Positions 8,142-15,768 of a stretch of DNA of 38,738 bases are shown here, piece after piece; position 1 is the first letter of the stretch; every line of letters begins with the position of its first letter. Both the position numbers and the translations under genes were made by a program. Source of the stretch: Prevotella sp. UBA7594. Its GTDB lineage: Bacteria; Bacteroidota; Bacteroidia; Bacteroidales; Bacteroidaceae. The notes under the pieces are model-generated. The model searched no databases, was not told where the DNA came from, and saw only the letters and a program-made list of their open reading frames with translations. The DNA lies in NCBI GenBank assembly GCA_002490315.1, contig DLKG01000042.1:1-38738 (forward strand), written 5' to 3'.

Positions 8142-9224
8142 ATGAACATTTGTATATTTGTTGGCGCACGCCCCAATTTCGTCAAAGTAGCCTCCATCCT
8201 CCGCGCTATGGACGCGAGCGGAGTGGGGCATAGTGTTGTCTACGCGGGTTGTGAGGACGACCCGACACTTGAGCCGTCGCTCTTCGACGATCTCCAGATG
8301 CGGCGTCCCGACGTGTTCCTCGGTGTCAACTGTGAGAACCTCAATGAGCTGACGGGGCAGGTGATGTCGGCGTTCGAGCGCTATTTGCAACAGACGCCCA
8401 CCGACGTGGTGATTGTCGTCGACGACCTCGCCTCCACAATGGCGGCTGCCATCGTGACGAAGAAGCAGGGCATACGCCTTGCACATCTCGTAGCAGGCAC
8501 GCGCTCTTTCGACATTTCCATGCCGAAGGAAATCAATCGTCTCGTCATCGACGGACTCTCCGATCTCCTTTTCACGGCTGGCATCGGGGGCAACAGTGCC
8601 GCGACGCGCGAGGGCGCTGAGTCGTCAAAAATATACATGGTTGGAAATATTCTCATGGACACGCTGCGCTTCAATCACCAGCGCTTCAAGCGTCCGGCTC
8701 TCTTCGACGATTTTCATCTTGCGGAGAAAAGCTACATTGTCTTCACACTCAACCGCAAGGCGCTCATCGCCAACACCGACGAGCTGCGTGCATTGATGGT
8801 GAGCATGATGGCACACGCCGGCGACGTGCCCGTAGTGGCTCCGCTGCGCGACAGAGCAGCGGACGCCGTGAAGAAAATCGTGGAGGAGAATCCTCTGCTC
8901 TTCGAAGGGCTTCACGTAACGAGTCCGCTCAGCTATCTGGAATTCGGATATCTCACGGCGCATGCCCTCGGCATCGTCACCGACTCCGGCAACGTTGCCG
9001 AAGAGGCCACGTTCAACACCGTGCCATGTATCACGCTCAACAGCTACACGGAACACATCGAAACCGTGAAGGTCGGTTCAAACGTTCTCGTCGGCGAGGA
9101 CCCCGTGAAGCTTGGCGAGGAAATGACGCACATGGTGGAGGGACAGTGGAAGCACTGCGGCATCCCCGACCGCTGGGACGGCCGCTCGGCAGAACGTATC
9201 GTGAAGACGCTGACGGAAAATTAG
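8142..9224 (+). CDS. UDP-GlcNAc 2-epimerase-like protein (WecB family) with altered active site
   Basis: 360 residues. The GT-B epimerase fold is recognisable throughout: VGARPNFVKVASILRAM at the N-terminus, SFDISMPKEINRLVIDGLSDLLFTA in the middle, and SPLSYLEFGYL, TDSGNVAEEATFNTVPCITLNSYTEH and GSNVLVGEDP near the C-terminus. Non-hydrolysing epimerases make UDP-ManNAc for surface polysaccharides. Several positions that are nearly invariant in true enzymes differ: the HVEAGLR Glu is Val117 (HLVAGTR), the His of TLHRP-like motifs is Asn204 (TLNRKA), the HPRT motif is replaced by LRDR, and DSGGIQEE reads DSGNVAEE. The GQHYD motif is missing too. The gene is intact and not obviously decaying, so it may have another substrate or a non-catalytic role. 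It stands between the SPFH gene and a SIMPL gene, away from other sugar-nucleotide genes. Confidence 0.78.
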   Translation: MNICIFVGARPNFVKVASILRAMDASGVGHSVVYAGCEDDPTLEPSLFDDLQMRRPDVFLGVNCENLNELTGQVMSAFERYLQQTPTDVVIVVDDLASTMAAAIVTKKQGIRLAHLVAGTRSFDISMPKEINRLVIDGLSDLLFTAGIGGNSAATREGAESSKIYMVGNILMDTLRFNHQRFKRPALFDDFHLAEKSYIVFTLNRKALIANTDELRALMVSMMAHAGDVPVVAPLRDRAADAVKKIVEENPLLFEGLHVTSPLSYLEFGYLTAHALGIVTDSGNVAEEATFNTVPCITLNSYTEHIETVKVGSNVLVGEDPVKLGEEMTHMVEGQWKHCGIPDRWDGRSAERIVKTLTEN

Positions 9225-9315
9225 AAATATTGTGCTTCGAGTGCTGGTTTCGTCGATGTAGACCTACATATTAATAAAGGCTGCCAATCTGCCAAGGCAT
9301 TGCCCGAAATGTCGG

Positions 9316-10047
9316 ATGATCAAAAAAATCTTAATCATGAATACTAACAAATCCTTTATTCTTTGCTCCGCTATTATAGCGTTGAGCATAGTTGTACTTG
9401 GTTTCTGCCTCAAGGGAGGCATCGACAATTTCGCCAATAAGGATCGCAAGGTGGCGGTGAAGGGATTGGCAGAGAAAGAGGTTGACGCCGACAAGGTTAC
9501 GTGGCCTATCGTTTCCAAGGAACTTGGCAACGACCTCCCCGAACTCTATCAGCGACTCGGCTCTACGCAGGCAAAGATAAAGCGCTTCCTTACGGCTAAC
9601 GGCGTCAAGGCGAGTGAGATAAGTGTCAATGCGCCCAGCGTAATCGACCTCAACGCCGACCAGTACAACACGACACCGCGCCCCTATCGCTACAACATCA
9701 CGTCGGTCATCACCGTCACGTCGCGCAACGTGAAGCTCGTGCGCTCCATCATCGCCCGTCAGGGCGAACTGCTGAAGGAGGGTGTGGCAATCGTTGACGG
9801 TGGCTACGAAAACCAAGTGAAGTACGAATATGTATCTTTCAAGGATATGAAACCGAAGATGATGGAGGAGGCAATAGCCAATGCCGAGAAGACAGCCACA
9901 CAGTTTGCAAAGAATTCCAACAGTAAGCTCAACAAGATTGTGTCTGCCGACCAGGGACAATTCTCCATCGACGACCGCGACCAAACGACGCCCTACATCA
10001 AGAAGGTGCGCGTAGTGACTACTATCGTCTATTCGCTGAAGGATTAA
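9316..10047 (+). CDS. SIMPL-domain (DUF541) envelope protein
   Basis: 243 residues, or 236 if translation starts at the second ATG at 9337. An N-terminal hydrophobic segment (FILCSAIIALSIVVLGFCL) serves as signal peptide or anchor. The remainder is a SIMPL domain: VAVKGLAEKEVDADKVTWPI at the start, LTANGVKASEISVNAPSV, a YNITSVITVTSRNVKLVRSI strand, KYEYVSFKDMKPKMMEEAIANAEKTATQFA, and a final RVVTTIVYSL strand. The family is related to Brucella BP26/OMP28 and has no firmly defined biochemical activity; proteins act in the periplasm. No operon partner is clear; 90 bases separate it from the WecB-like gene. Confidence 0.85.
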   Translation: MIKKILIMNTNKSFILCSAIIALSIVVLGFCLKGGIDNFANKDRKVAVKGLAEKEVDADKVTWPIVSKELGNDLPELYQRLGSTQAKIKRFLTANGVKASEISVNAPSVIDLNADQYNTTPRPYRYNITSVITVTSRNVKLVRSIIARQGELLKEGVAIVDGGYENQVKYEYVSFKDMKPKMMEEAIANAEKTATQFAKNSNSKLNKIVSADQGQFSIDDRDQTTPYIKKVRVVTTIVYSLKD

Positions 10048-10129
10048 GCCTCGTTTCTTACATCTTTATTGCATATTATTACATTATGGGTAAATTAAGT
10101 TTAAAATCATAAGAAAAATCAAGGTTTTG

Positions 10130-10161
10130 CTTGCTTTTCTCAATTTAATGATGTATATTTG
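10130..10161 (+). promoter_or_regulatory. Promoter of the 37-residue ORF unit
   Basis: CTTG (10130-10133), 20 bases, then TATATTTG (10154-10161), a full -7 match with one mismatch at -33. Transcription would start near 10168. The leader of about 84 bases contains a hairpin, GGATGT/ACATCC at 10178-10195. Confidence 0.65.
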
Positions 10162-10251
10162 CAATTAGTTAAAGTAAGGATGTAGTCTCACATCCCCAAA
10201 TCGTATTCTTAAATGACGGGCGGGAGACACCGGTCAGAATAGGAGGGTATT

Positions 10252-10365
10252 ATGATGAGAACAACAAAGAGGGCTTACGACTTGGAATCGTTTGAGCTCG
10301 ACAACATCTACAACGAAGAGGAAGACCGCTACACTCGTGTAGATTCATCCATTTGGTACAACTGA
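10252..10365 (+). CDS. Small acidic protein of 37 residues, unknown function
   Basis: The frame opens with two ATG codons and ends at TGA. The product starts MMRTTKRAYDLESFELDN and ends in VDSSIWYN: a short basic head, then an acidic middle (NEEEDRY), no membrane segment and no lipobox. The support for expression is unusual: an AGGAGGG Shine-Dalgarno block at 10241-10247 five bases before the ATG (strong Shine-Dalgarno sites are rare in this phylum), a good promoter at 10130-10161, and a strong terminator at 10408-10451. It is therefore a complete monocistronic unit. I do not recognise the family. It could also be a leader or a small RNA that happens to contain a frame. Confidence 0.55.
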   Translation: MMRTTKRAYDLESFELDNIYNEEEDRYTRVDSSIWYN

Positions 10366-10407
10366 AATGCAGTCATCGAAGGCTGATTTTTTGCTTATAA
10401 AGAATAT

Positions 10408-10451
10408 TCCCCGAAGAGAACGAGCTACGCTTCTCTTCGGGGATTTCTTTT
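10408..10451 (+). terminator. Strong intrinsic terminator after the 37-residue ORF
   Basis: CCCCGAAGAGAA (10409-10420) pairs perfectly with TTCTCTTCGGGG (10431-10442), extended by T10408-A10443, and is followed by a T-rich tract (10444-10451). It lies between convergent genes and may also stop minus-strand transcripts from the M15 gene, though the T-tract on that side is weaker. Confidence 0.88.
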
Positions 10452-10487
10452 GCATAGAGTGATGGGCGAGTTGTTTCCGGATGAGCC

Positions 10488-11225
10488 TTATTTCTTCTCA
10501 AAATGCTGGTAGTCCTTAAGGCTACGCCAGTTGCCTCCCCACGTGAAGCCGTGTTTCGTGAAGATTTTGTAGGCGAGATCGTTGTGGTCGATTTTGTATT
10601 TGAAGTGGCGGGAGCGGTCGGCGTAGCGATTAGCTTGAGGAGGGTCAACGCGCAGGCGACCGTTCTTGAGATGCTTCACGTATGGGTTGTAAAGCGGGTT
10701 GAGGTCGACGGCTTTTCCGCGGCTGTGGTTGGAGAGCGCTTTCGAGCCAGCTACGTGTCTGAAGTTGAAGCACGTCGTGTTATTTGCCGCCATCGATTTT
10801 TTGTCGTCGGCATCGTAGTTGTCGATGAGCACCATGCGTTCTATTGGGTAGTGGGCGTCGTAGAGTTCGCGGAAAATGGCAAGCAAGTCGTCGGCAATCG
10901 ACTTGTGGCACACCATCTCGCCGAGGCATGTCTTACCGTCATCTGTGCGGTGGAGCACTTGCAGATAGCGCAGGTCGGAGCGCGGCGTTGTGCAATCGGT
11001 CTTCCACGACTTGCCATATATGCGCTTGAAGAGAGTGTCACTGATGGTATGCTTGGTGAAACAACGCTCCAAGCCATAGCTTTTCACCGTCTTTTCGCTG
11101 ACAGTAGTGCCCGCCTTCCAGTGTTTCAGAATTTCCGTTTCCGCTGACATCGGAGTTGTGGCTTCTGCAACGGCTGTCAGCAAGAAGGCAAACAATAGGG
11201 TTAGGTAGGTGATTTTTGTTTTCAT
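10488..11225 (-). CDS. Exported M15-family zinc peptidase (cell-wall peptidase-like)
   Basis: 245 residues with a signal peptide (ITYLTLLFAFLLTAVAEA). The C-terminal half is an M15 / D-Ala-D-Ala carboxypeptidase-like domain. The metal ligands are visible in the expected order: His167 and Asp174 in SNHSRGKAVDLNP and His241 in DYQHFE near the end. A GFTWGGNWRSLKDYQHFE ending is typical of M15C proteins such as L-Ala-D-Glu endopeptidases. Expected role is cleavage of peptidoglycan stem peptides in the periplasm; exact bond specificity cannot be told. A terminator hairpin stands only 16 bases upstream of its start, so it is expressed by readthrough from the small lipoprotein gene or from an internal promoter I could not identify. 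Confidence 0.88.
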   Translation of the reverse strand: MKTKITYLTLLFAFLLTAVAEATTPMSAETEILKHWKAGTTVSEKTVKSYGLERCFTKHTISDTLFKRIYGKSWKTDCTTPRSDLRYLQVLHRTDDGKTCLGEMVCHKSIADDLLAIFRELYDAHYPIERMVLIDNYDADDKKSMAANNTTCFNFRHVAGSKALSNHSRGKAVDLNPLYNPYVKHLKNGRLRVDPPQANRYADRSRHFKYKIDHNDLAYKIFTKHGFTWGGNWRSLKDYQHFEKK

Positions 11226-11240
11226 AGATAGCTGTAAAAT

Positions 11241-11272
11241 AAAAAAAACCGCTGACCGAAAGGCCAGCGGTT
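11241..11272 (-). terminator. Terminator of the small lipoprotein gene, just before the M15 gene
   Basis: On the minus strand, AACCGCTGGCC and GGTCAGCGGTT form a stem (11272-11262 with 11257-11247, one mismatch) around a four-base loop, running into eight T (11248-11241). It lies between the small lipoprotein stop and the M15 start and may let through only part of the transcripts. Confidence 0.85.
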
Positions 11273-11301
11273 AATCTCTCATTTTCTGTTCGAGCTAACG
11301 A

Positions 11302-11466
11302 TTACTCAGCAACTGTAGTATCAGCAGCAGTTGTGTCGGCAGCAGTAGTGTCAACAGCAGCTGTGTCAGTTGTGTCAGCGTTTGCTGCAGGAGCAGCTGT
11401 TTTGTTACCACAAGATGCGAAAGAGATAGCTGCGATAGCTACGAACATTAAAACTAATTTCTTCAT
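11302..11466 (-). CDS. Small repeat-containing lipoprotein, 54 residues
   Basis: The product starts MKKLVLMFVAIAAISFASCG: a lysine-rich head, a hydrophobic core and a lipobox (SFAS/C) with Cys19 as the lipid attachment site. The mature part is only about 36 residues, built of Ala, Thr and Asp (DTTDTAAVDTTAADTTAADT), with no Lys or Arg after residue 22, so it is acidic and probably unstructured. It has its own promoter (11518-11550) and terminator (11241-11272), as expected for a small, highly expressed envelope lipoprotein. No function can be assigned. It is too short for most default gene calling, but the signal, promoter and terminator make it convincing. Confidence 0.85.
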   Translation of the reverse strand: MKKLVLMFVAIAAISFASCGNKTAAPAANADTTDTAAVDTTAADTTAADTTVAE

Positions 11467-11517
11467 TTTCTTTGCTTTTTAAATCTGTAAAACAATCATT
11501 TGTTTATTAAAACACTG

Positions 11518-11550
11518 CAAAGGTATATATTTTTTTTATACGACGTTCAA
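11518..11550 (-). promoter_or_regulatory. Promoter of the small lipoprotein gene
   Basis: On the minus strand TTGA (11550-11547), 21 bases, then TACCTTTG (11525-11518), a full -7 match. The leader to the ATG at 11466 would be about 45 bases. Confidence 0.65.
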
Positions 11551-11855
11551 CTTTTAAGGTTTTTTTTTCGACTTTTTTGTAACCCATTCAGAAGACATTG
11601 ATTATCAATGAAATACAGATTGTAAACAAATGTTAATGTTTTAATCTCTCTTAAATACTGCTTGAAAACCCTCTCTTTTCGGCTCTTTTCGGTGCTATAA
11701 TACTTCACGAAATCTACAGGTTGACGTCGGAGAGTACGTGGCATAACTCGCAGATCGTTGGATTTTCCGTAACAGAGGTCTTACTCCATCACTTGAAATA
11801 CTGTAAGAGTAGAAAAACAATCTGAACAAATGCGGCTTTTTTGCGATACTTTCAG
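11551..11855. other. Gene-free AT-rich stretch before mtaB
   Basis: No convincing gene is visible on either strand. The only clear structure is a 15-bp palindrome, CATTGATTATCAATG at 11596-11610, of the size of a regulator operator; it is not close enough to any recognised promoter to assign. Confidence 0.35.
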
Positions 11856-11863
11856 TAACTTTG
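11856..11863 (+). promoter_or_regulatory. -7 box of the mtaB promoter
   Basis: TAACTTTG matches TAnnTTTG. No clear -33 element is present. It argues for the ATG at 11909 as start, because a longer frame from 11861 would begin inside the promoter. Confidence 0.45.
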
Positions 11864-11908
11864 CAGTTCGTAACCACAAAGTATATATATAATAAGGTAG
11901 AAAGAAGA

Positions 11909-13276
11909 ATGATAAATACATCTGTATTCCAAAATAAGAAAGCAGCTTACTACACGCTTGGCTGCAAGCTCAACTTTTCCGAGACTTCCACTTTCGGAAA
12001 GATGCTTGCCGACCTTGGCGTAAGGGCTGCAGCTGATGGCGAACACGCCGACATCTGTCTTGTCAACACTTGCTCAGTGACGGAAGTGGCCGACCACAAA
12101 TGTCGACAGGCCATTCATCGTCTTGTGCGCAACAATCCAGGCGCCTTTGTCGTAGTGACAGGATGCTATGCGCAGTTGGAGTCGGAGGCGGTGAGCAAGA
12201 TTGAGGGCGTTGACCTCGTGCTGGGCTCTGACGAGAAGGCCAACTTGGTGCAGTTCCTTAGCGATGCATGGACGTCGAAAGAGTCACAGGACGAAGAACA
12301 GGATGGCGCCTCAAAGGGCGCTCTACATCAGTTCCATTCCGTGAAGACGAAGAACATCAAGTCGTTTGCACCCTCTTGCTCACGTGGTAATCGCACGCGC
12401 TATTTCCTCAAGGTGCAGGACGGCTGCGACTACTACTGCACATACTGCACCATACCCTATGCGCGTGGCAACTCGCGCAATCCAACCATCGTTTCGCTCG
12501 TGGAGCAGGCTCGTGAAGCGGCTGCGGAGGGAGGAAAGGAAATTGTGCTGACAGGCGTCAATATCGGTGACTTCGGCAAGACGACAGGAGAGAGCTTCCT
12601 CGACCTCGTTCGTGCCCTTGACGCCGTGGAGGGTATCGAGCGCTATCGCATCAGCAGCATGGAGCCCGACCTTCTCACCGATGAGCTCATCGACTTCTGT
12701 GCCCAGAGCCGTGCCTTCATGCCTCATTTCCATGTGCCACTGCAGAGCGGCAGCGACGAAGTGTTGCGCCTCATGCACCGACGTTACGACAAGGCACTCT
12801 TCGCTCACAAGATTGAACTCATAAAGCAGCGTATGCCCGACGCCTTCATCGGCGTGGATGTCATGGTGGGCTGTCGCGGGGAGACACCGGAGTGCTTCGA
12901 GGAGTGCTTCGACTTCCTTGACGCGATGGACGTCACGCAGTTGCACGTGTTCCCGTACAGTGAGCGTCCCGGCACAGCTGCCTTGCGCATACCCTACATC
13001 GTCAGCGATGCTGACAAGAAGCAACGCAGTAAGCGCCTTATTGACATGAGCGAGAGTAAGCGTATCGCCTTCTACGGGAAATACATCGGTAAGGAGCAGG
13101 ACGTGCTCTTCGAAAAGGCAGCACGCGGAAAGGCTATGCACGGCTTCACTGCCAACTACATACGCGTGGAACTTTCGCCGCGTGACGCACGGGAAGACTA
13201 TGACAACAAAATCATACGTGTGCGCCTCGGCGAATTCAATCACGACCGTTCGGCTCTGAAAGCAACCATATTGTAG
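11909..13276 (+). CDS. mtaB: tRNA t6A37 methylthiotransferase MtaB
   Basis: 455 residues from the ATG at 11909. The enzyme adds a methylthio group to N6-threonylcarbamoyladenosine at tRNA position 37, using two iron-sulfur clusters and S-adenosylmethionine. The N-terminal UPF0004 domain supplies Cys19 (TLGCKLNFSE), Cys55 (NTCSVT) and Cys86 (TGCYAQ). The radical-SAM CX3CX2C motif is Cys173, Cys177 and Cys180 (CDYYCTYCTIPYARG). A TRAM-like C-terminal domain follows (EQDVLFEKAARGKAMHGFTANYIRV). NTCSVT with GCKLN and a CDYYCTYC core fit MtaB better than MiaB or RimO. It is followed 68 bases later by the GT2 gene and may share its transcript. Confidence 0.92.
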   Translation: MINTSVFQNKKAAYYTLGCKLNFSETSTFGKMLADLGVRAAADGEHADICLVNTCSVTEVADHKCRQAIHRLVRNNPGAFVVVTGCYAQLESEAVSKIEGVDLVLGSDEKANLVQFLSDAWTSKESQDEEQDGASKGALHQFHSVKTKNIKSFAPSCSRGNRTRYFLKVQDGCDYYCTYCTIPYARGNSRNPTIVSLVEQAREAAAEGGKEIVLTGVNIGDFGKTTGESFLDLVRALDAVEGIERYRISSMEPDLLTDELIDFCAQSRAFMPHFHVPLQSGSDEVLRLMHRRYDKALFAHKIELIKQRMPDAFIGVDVMVGCRGETPECFEECFDFLDAMDVTQLHVFPYSERPGTAALRIPYIVSDADKKQRSKRLIDMSESKRIAFYGKYIGKEQDVLFEKAARGKAMHGFTANYIRVELSPRDAREDYDNKIIRVRLGEFNHDRSALKATIL

Positions 13277-13344
13277 AATGTGAAAGCAGAGTAATCTGTG
13301 GAAACGTTTATTTGTAAAAGATATTAGTGTTAAGGAAGCTAATC

Positions 13345-14370
13345 ATGAAGAAAGTTGCAATCGTAATACTCAACTGGAATGGCAAGAAGATGCTGCGCCG
13401 CTTCCTTCCCTCTGTTGTGGAGCGCAGTGGCGACGACGCAGAGGTGATTGTCGCTGACAATGCCTCGACGGACGGCTCTATGGAGATGCTTCGGGAGGAG
13501 TTTCCTTCTGTGAGCACCATAGTGCTCGACCGCAACTATGGCTTTGCCGACGGCTACAACCGTGCCCTGCGTCAGGTGGACAGCGACTATTACGTGCTGC
13601 TCAACAGCGACGTGGAGGTGACAGAAGGGTGGCTCAACCGCCTCGTGGAGTTCATGGACGCCCATCCGGAAGCTGCTGCATGTCAGCCAAAGCTGCTTGC
13701 CGAACATCGCCGCACGCAGTTTGAGTACGCTGGAGCAAGTGGCGGATTTCTCGACCGCTATGGTTATCCATTCTGTCGCGGCAGAATCTTCGACACATTG
13801 GAGGAAGACGAAGGACAATATGACGATGTGTGCGAGGTTTTGTGGGCTACAGGTGCTTGCCTCATGATACGCCGCAGCGACTATTGGCGCGTTGGCGGAC
13901 TTGACGCGCGCTTCTTCGCACACAACGAGGAGATCGACCTCTGTTGGCGTCTGCACAATCTCGACAGACATATATATTGCGTCCCGACGAGCATTGTCTA
14001 TCATGTCGGAGGCGGAACGCTGCCTAAAGGAAATCCCATGAAGACATTCCTCAACTTCCGCAACAATCTCACTATGCTTTATAAGAACCTGCCTGCAGCA
14101 GACTTGAAGCACGTCATGCGCGTAAGATGCCTGCTCGACTATGTGGCGGCTATGAAGTCGCTCATAGCAGACAGAAACGTGGCGGAATGTAAGGCTATAC
14201 TCCGCGGGCGCAAGGCTTTCAAGGCATGGCGCAAGGACTTCGATGCCGACAGGGCACAGATACAGGCAACACGCATTGTGGCAGACGAGCCGATGCGCAA
14301 ACCTTACAGTATTTTGTGGTGCTATTACGTGAAAGGAATGTCTACATATAAAAATCTGAAAAACCGATAA
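13345..14370 (+). CDS. Family 2 glycosyltransferase
   Basis: 341 residues from the ATG at 13345, which has an AAGGAAG block upstream; a GTG at 13327 would only add six residues. GT-A fold features: VAIVILNWNGKKMLRRFLPSV at the N-terminus, IVADNASTDGSMEML, NYGFADGYNRAL, and a DXD-like site YVLLNSDVEV with Asp89. WATGACLMIRRSDYWRVGGLDARFFAHNEEIDLCWRL is typical of rhamnosyltransferase-like GT2 enzymes (WbbL/RfbN type). No membrane segment; likely a peripheral cytoplasmic enzyme building a surface polysaccharide or lipooligosaccharide from a nucleotide sugar. The sugar is unknown. A strong terminator follows at 14401-14438. Confidence 0.9.
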   Translation: MKKVAIVILNWNGKKMLRRFLPSVVERSGDDAEVIVADNASTDGSMEMLREEFPSVSTIVLDRNYGFADGYNRALRQVDSDYYVLLNSDVEVTEGWLNRLVEFMDAHPEAAACQPKLLAEHRRTQFEYAGASGGFLDRYGYPFCRGRIFDTLEEDEGQYDDVCEVLWATGACLMIRRSDYWRVGGLDARFFAHNEEIDLCWRLHNLDRHIYCVPTSIVYHVGGGTLPKGNPMKTFLNFRNNLTMLYKNLPAADLKHVMRVRCLLDYVAAMKSLIADRNVAECKAILRGRKAFKAWRKDFDADRAQIQATRIVADEPMRKPYSILWCYYVKGMSTYKNLKNR

Positions 14371-14400
14371 ATAACGTCGTTTTTTTTTGTATTTTTAAAG

Positions 14401-14438
14401 GTTAAACGACAAAAATCCCCTTGTCGTTTAACTTTTTT
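14401..14438 (+). terminator. Intrinsic terminator after the GT2 gene
   Basis: GTTAAACGACAA (14401-14412) pairs perfectly with TTGTCGTTTAAC (14421-14432), an eight-base loop between, followed by TTTTTT (14433-14438). Confidence 0.9.
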
Positions 14439-14448
14439 AGCTGAAAGT

Positions 14449-14479
14449 CTTGCTTTTTAAAACCTTTTTTGTATTTTTG
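14449..14479 (+). promoter_or_regulatory. Promoter of the GldB-like lipoprotein gene
   Basis: CTTG (14449-14452), 19 bases, then TATTTTTG (14472-14479), a full -7 match. The start point near 14486 supports the GTG at 14517 as translation start rather than an upstream TTG at 14469. Confidence 0.65.
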
Positions 14480-14516
14480 CAATGCAATATATTGTAAAGT
14501 GATTAGTATTCATAAA

Positions 14517-15302
14517 GTGAAAAAGGTTTATTTCATCATAATAACGTTTATTTTGCTTCTGTCAACGGGGTGTGAGCTACGCTTGAAGCAGTATGGCGAC
14601 GACAGCGAAACTGTGGTCAACATACAGCGCTATGACCGTCTTGAGAGCCGCTATCTCACGACTGGTGACTTCTCTGCGTTGCAGCAGATGAACATCGACT
14701 ACCCAATGGAGACGCGTACCTTGGTTGAGGACGTACTTCAGCTGGGGGAAGTCAACGACCCGGAAATAAACACAAAGTTCCTTCAGTTCTATCAGGACAC
14801 GACGCTTCAAGTTATTATCTCTGAGGCTGAGTTGCAATATGCCAACGTGTGCGACATCAGCAAGCAGTTCTCCTTGGTATTTGCCAAGATGAGGAAGATG
14901 TTCCCGGAAATGCAGACGCCTACCGTTTACATGCAGATTGGTGCCCTCGACCAAAGTGTTGTCATAGGCAACAACTCCATTGGCATCTCCCTCGACAAGT
15001 ATCTTGGTGCCGACTTCCCTATCTATCGCCGTTACTACACGGCGGCGCAGCGCAAGCAGATGACACGCGAAGCCATTGTGCCCGACTGCATTTGTTTCTG
15101 GCTTCTCAGCATGTATCCGCTCCACAATTATGATGCATGCACGCAGAATGAACGCGATATGCACATGGGAAAAATCATGTGGGTGGTCAACAAGCTTCTC
15201 GGAAAGAAAGTCTTTCATACTAAGTTTACGGTTGCTGTTGAGAAATACGTGGATAGTCATTCAATGTCGATGAAGGATTTACTATTGTCAGAAAATTTCT
15301 GA
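14517..15302 (+). CDS. GldB-like lipoprotein
   Basis: 261 residues from a GTG start at 14517. The N-terminus is a lipoprotein signal (MKKVYFIIITFILLLSTGC when the GTG is read as Met) with Cys19 in the lipobox. The body resembles the gliding-motility lipoprotein GldB: an early IQRYDRLESRYLTTGDFSALQQM helix, LQFYQDTTLQVIISEAELQY, FPEMQTPTVYMQIGALDQSVVIGNNSIGISLDKYLGADFPIY and a C-terminal helical part. GldB is needed for gliding in Flavobacterium, but homologues are widespread in non-gliding Bacteroidales, so a motility role here is unlikely; an envelope or secretion-related task is the better guess. No partner gld genes are in the window. Confidence 0.8.
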   Translation: MKKVYFIIITFILLLSTGCELRLKQYGDDSETVVNIQRYDRLESRYLTTGDFSALQQMNIDYPMETRTLVEDVLQLGEVNDPEINTKFLQFYQDTTLQVIISEAELQYANVCDISKQFSLVFAKMRKMFPEMQTPTVYMQIGALDQSVVIGNNSIGISLDKYLGADFPIYRRYYTAAQRKQMTREAIVPDCICFWLLSMYPLHNYDACTQNERDMHMGKIMWVVNKLLGKKVFHTKFTVAVEKYVDSHSMSMKDLLLSENF

Positions 15303-15416
15303 CGAGGGCGAAGAGTGTGTATCAAAAGAAAGGTACATCTCCGCTACGGATAATCCCTATTTGAGAGTTTTGACATATCCTTTATAGCGGGTTAAAAAGC
15401 ATAACGCCTTAAAGGG

Positions 15417-15515
15417 TAAAAGCATATAGTGATTTTAGGGTAGGCTTTTGTCCATCGGACGGGAGTCCGCCGTTCCGAGTATAAAAGCATATAGTGATTT
15501 TAAGGTAGGCTGTTG
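15417..15515. repeat. Two direct copies of a 34-bp sequence, 65 bp apart
   Basis: Copy A is 15417-15450 and copy B is 15482-15515; both start TAAAAGCATATAGTGATTTT and differ at two positions. Between them is a small hairpin, CGGAC/GTCCG around GGGA, near 15455-15468. The surrounding 15303-15667 holds no gene I can support; the minus-strand open frame over it looks like an accident of the repeat. Confidence 0.75.
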
Positions 15516-15667
15516 CCCTTTCTGGGGTGTTAAACTTCTTTTTAACTTCCGATAAATTTGTTTTTGTCACATCCTCTACGAATAACCCTATTTGTTTTTT
15601 TTGTTCCATGTGCTTTGCGTGTAGCAACAAGAAAGGTCTTTCCGTTAAATTCATGGATAAGGAATAA

Positions 15668-15709
15668 GAAAAAAGGAGGTAGAGCAAAGTTTACTTGCTT
15701 TACCTCCTT
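15668..15709 (-). terminator. Terminator of the susC-susD operon
   Basis: A 15-bp stem with one G-T pair (15673-15687 with 15695-15709, sharing AAGGAGGTA/TACCTCCTT) and a seven-base loop. On the minus strand it runs into a T-rich tract (15674-15662 region), placing it 60 bases after the susD stop. Confidence 0.88.
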
Positions 15710-15768
15710 ATTGTAAGGAACCACCCCTTCTTTCTTTATCTCTTAAAGTTAGGGTTCTCCTTCTTTCT

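Noticed and set aside
14469..14516. TTG start 16 codons upstream for the GldB-like protein
   Set aside because: It overlaps the -7 promoter box, and the lipoprotein signal begins at the GTG at 14517.
15409..15687. A 92-codon minus-strand frame downstream of susD
   Set aside because: It reads through the susCD terminator and the 34-bp direct repeats, with no matching domain; more likely an accident of repeat sequence.
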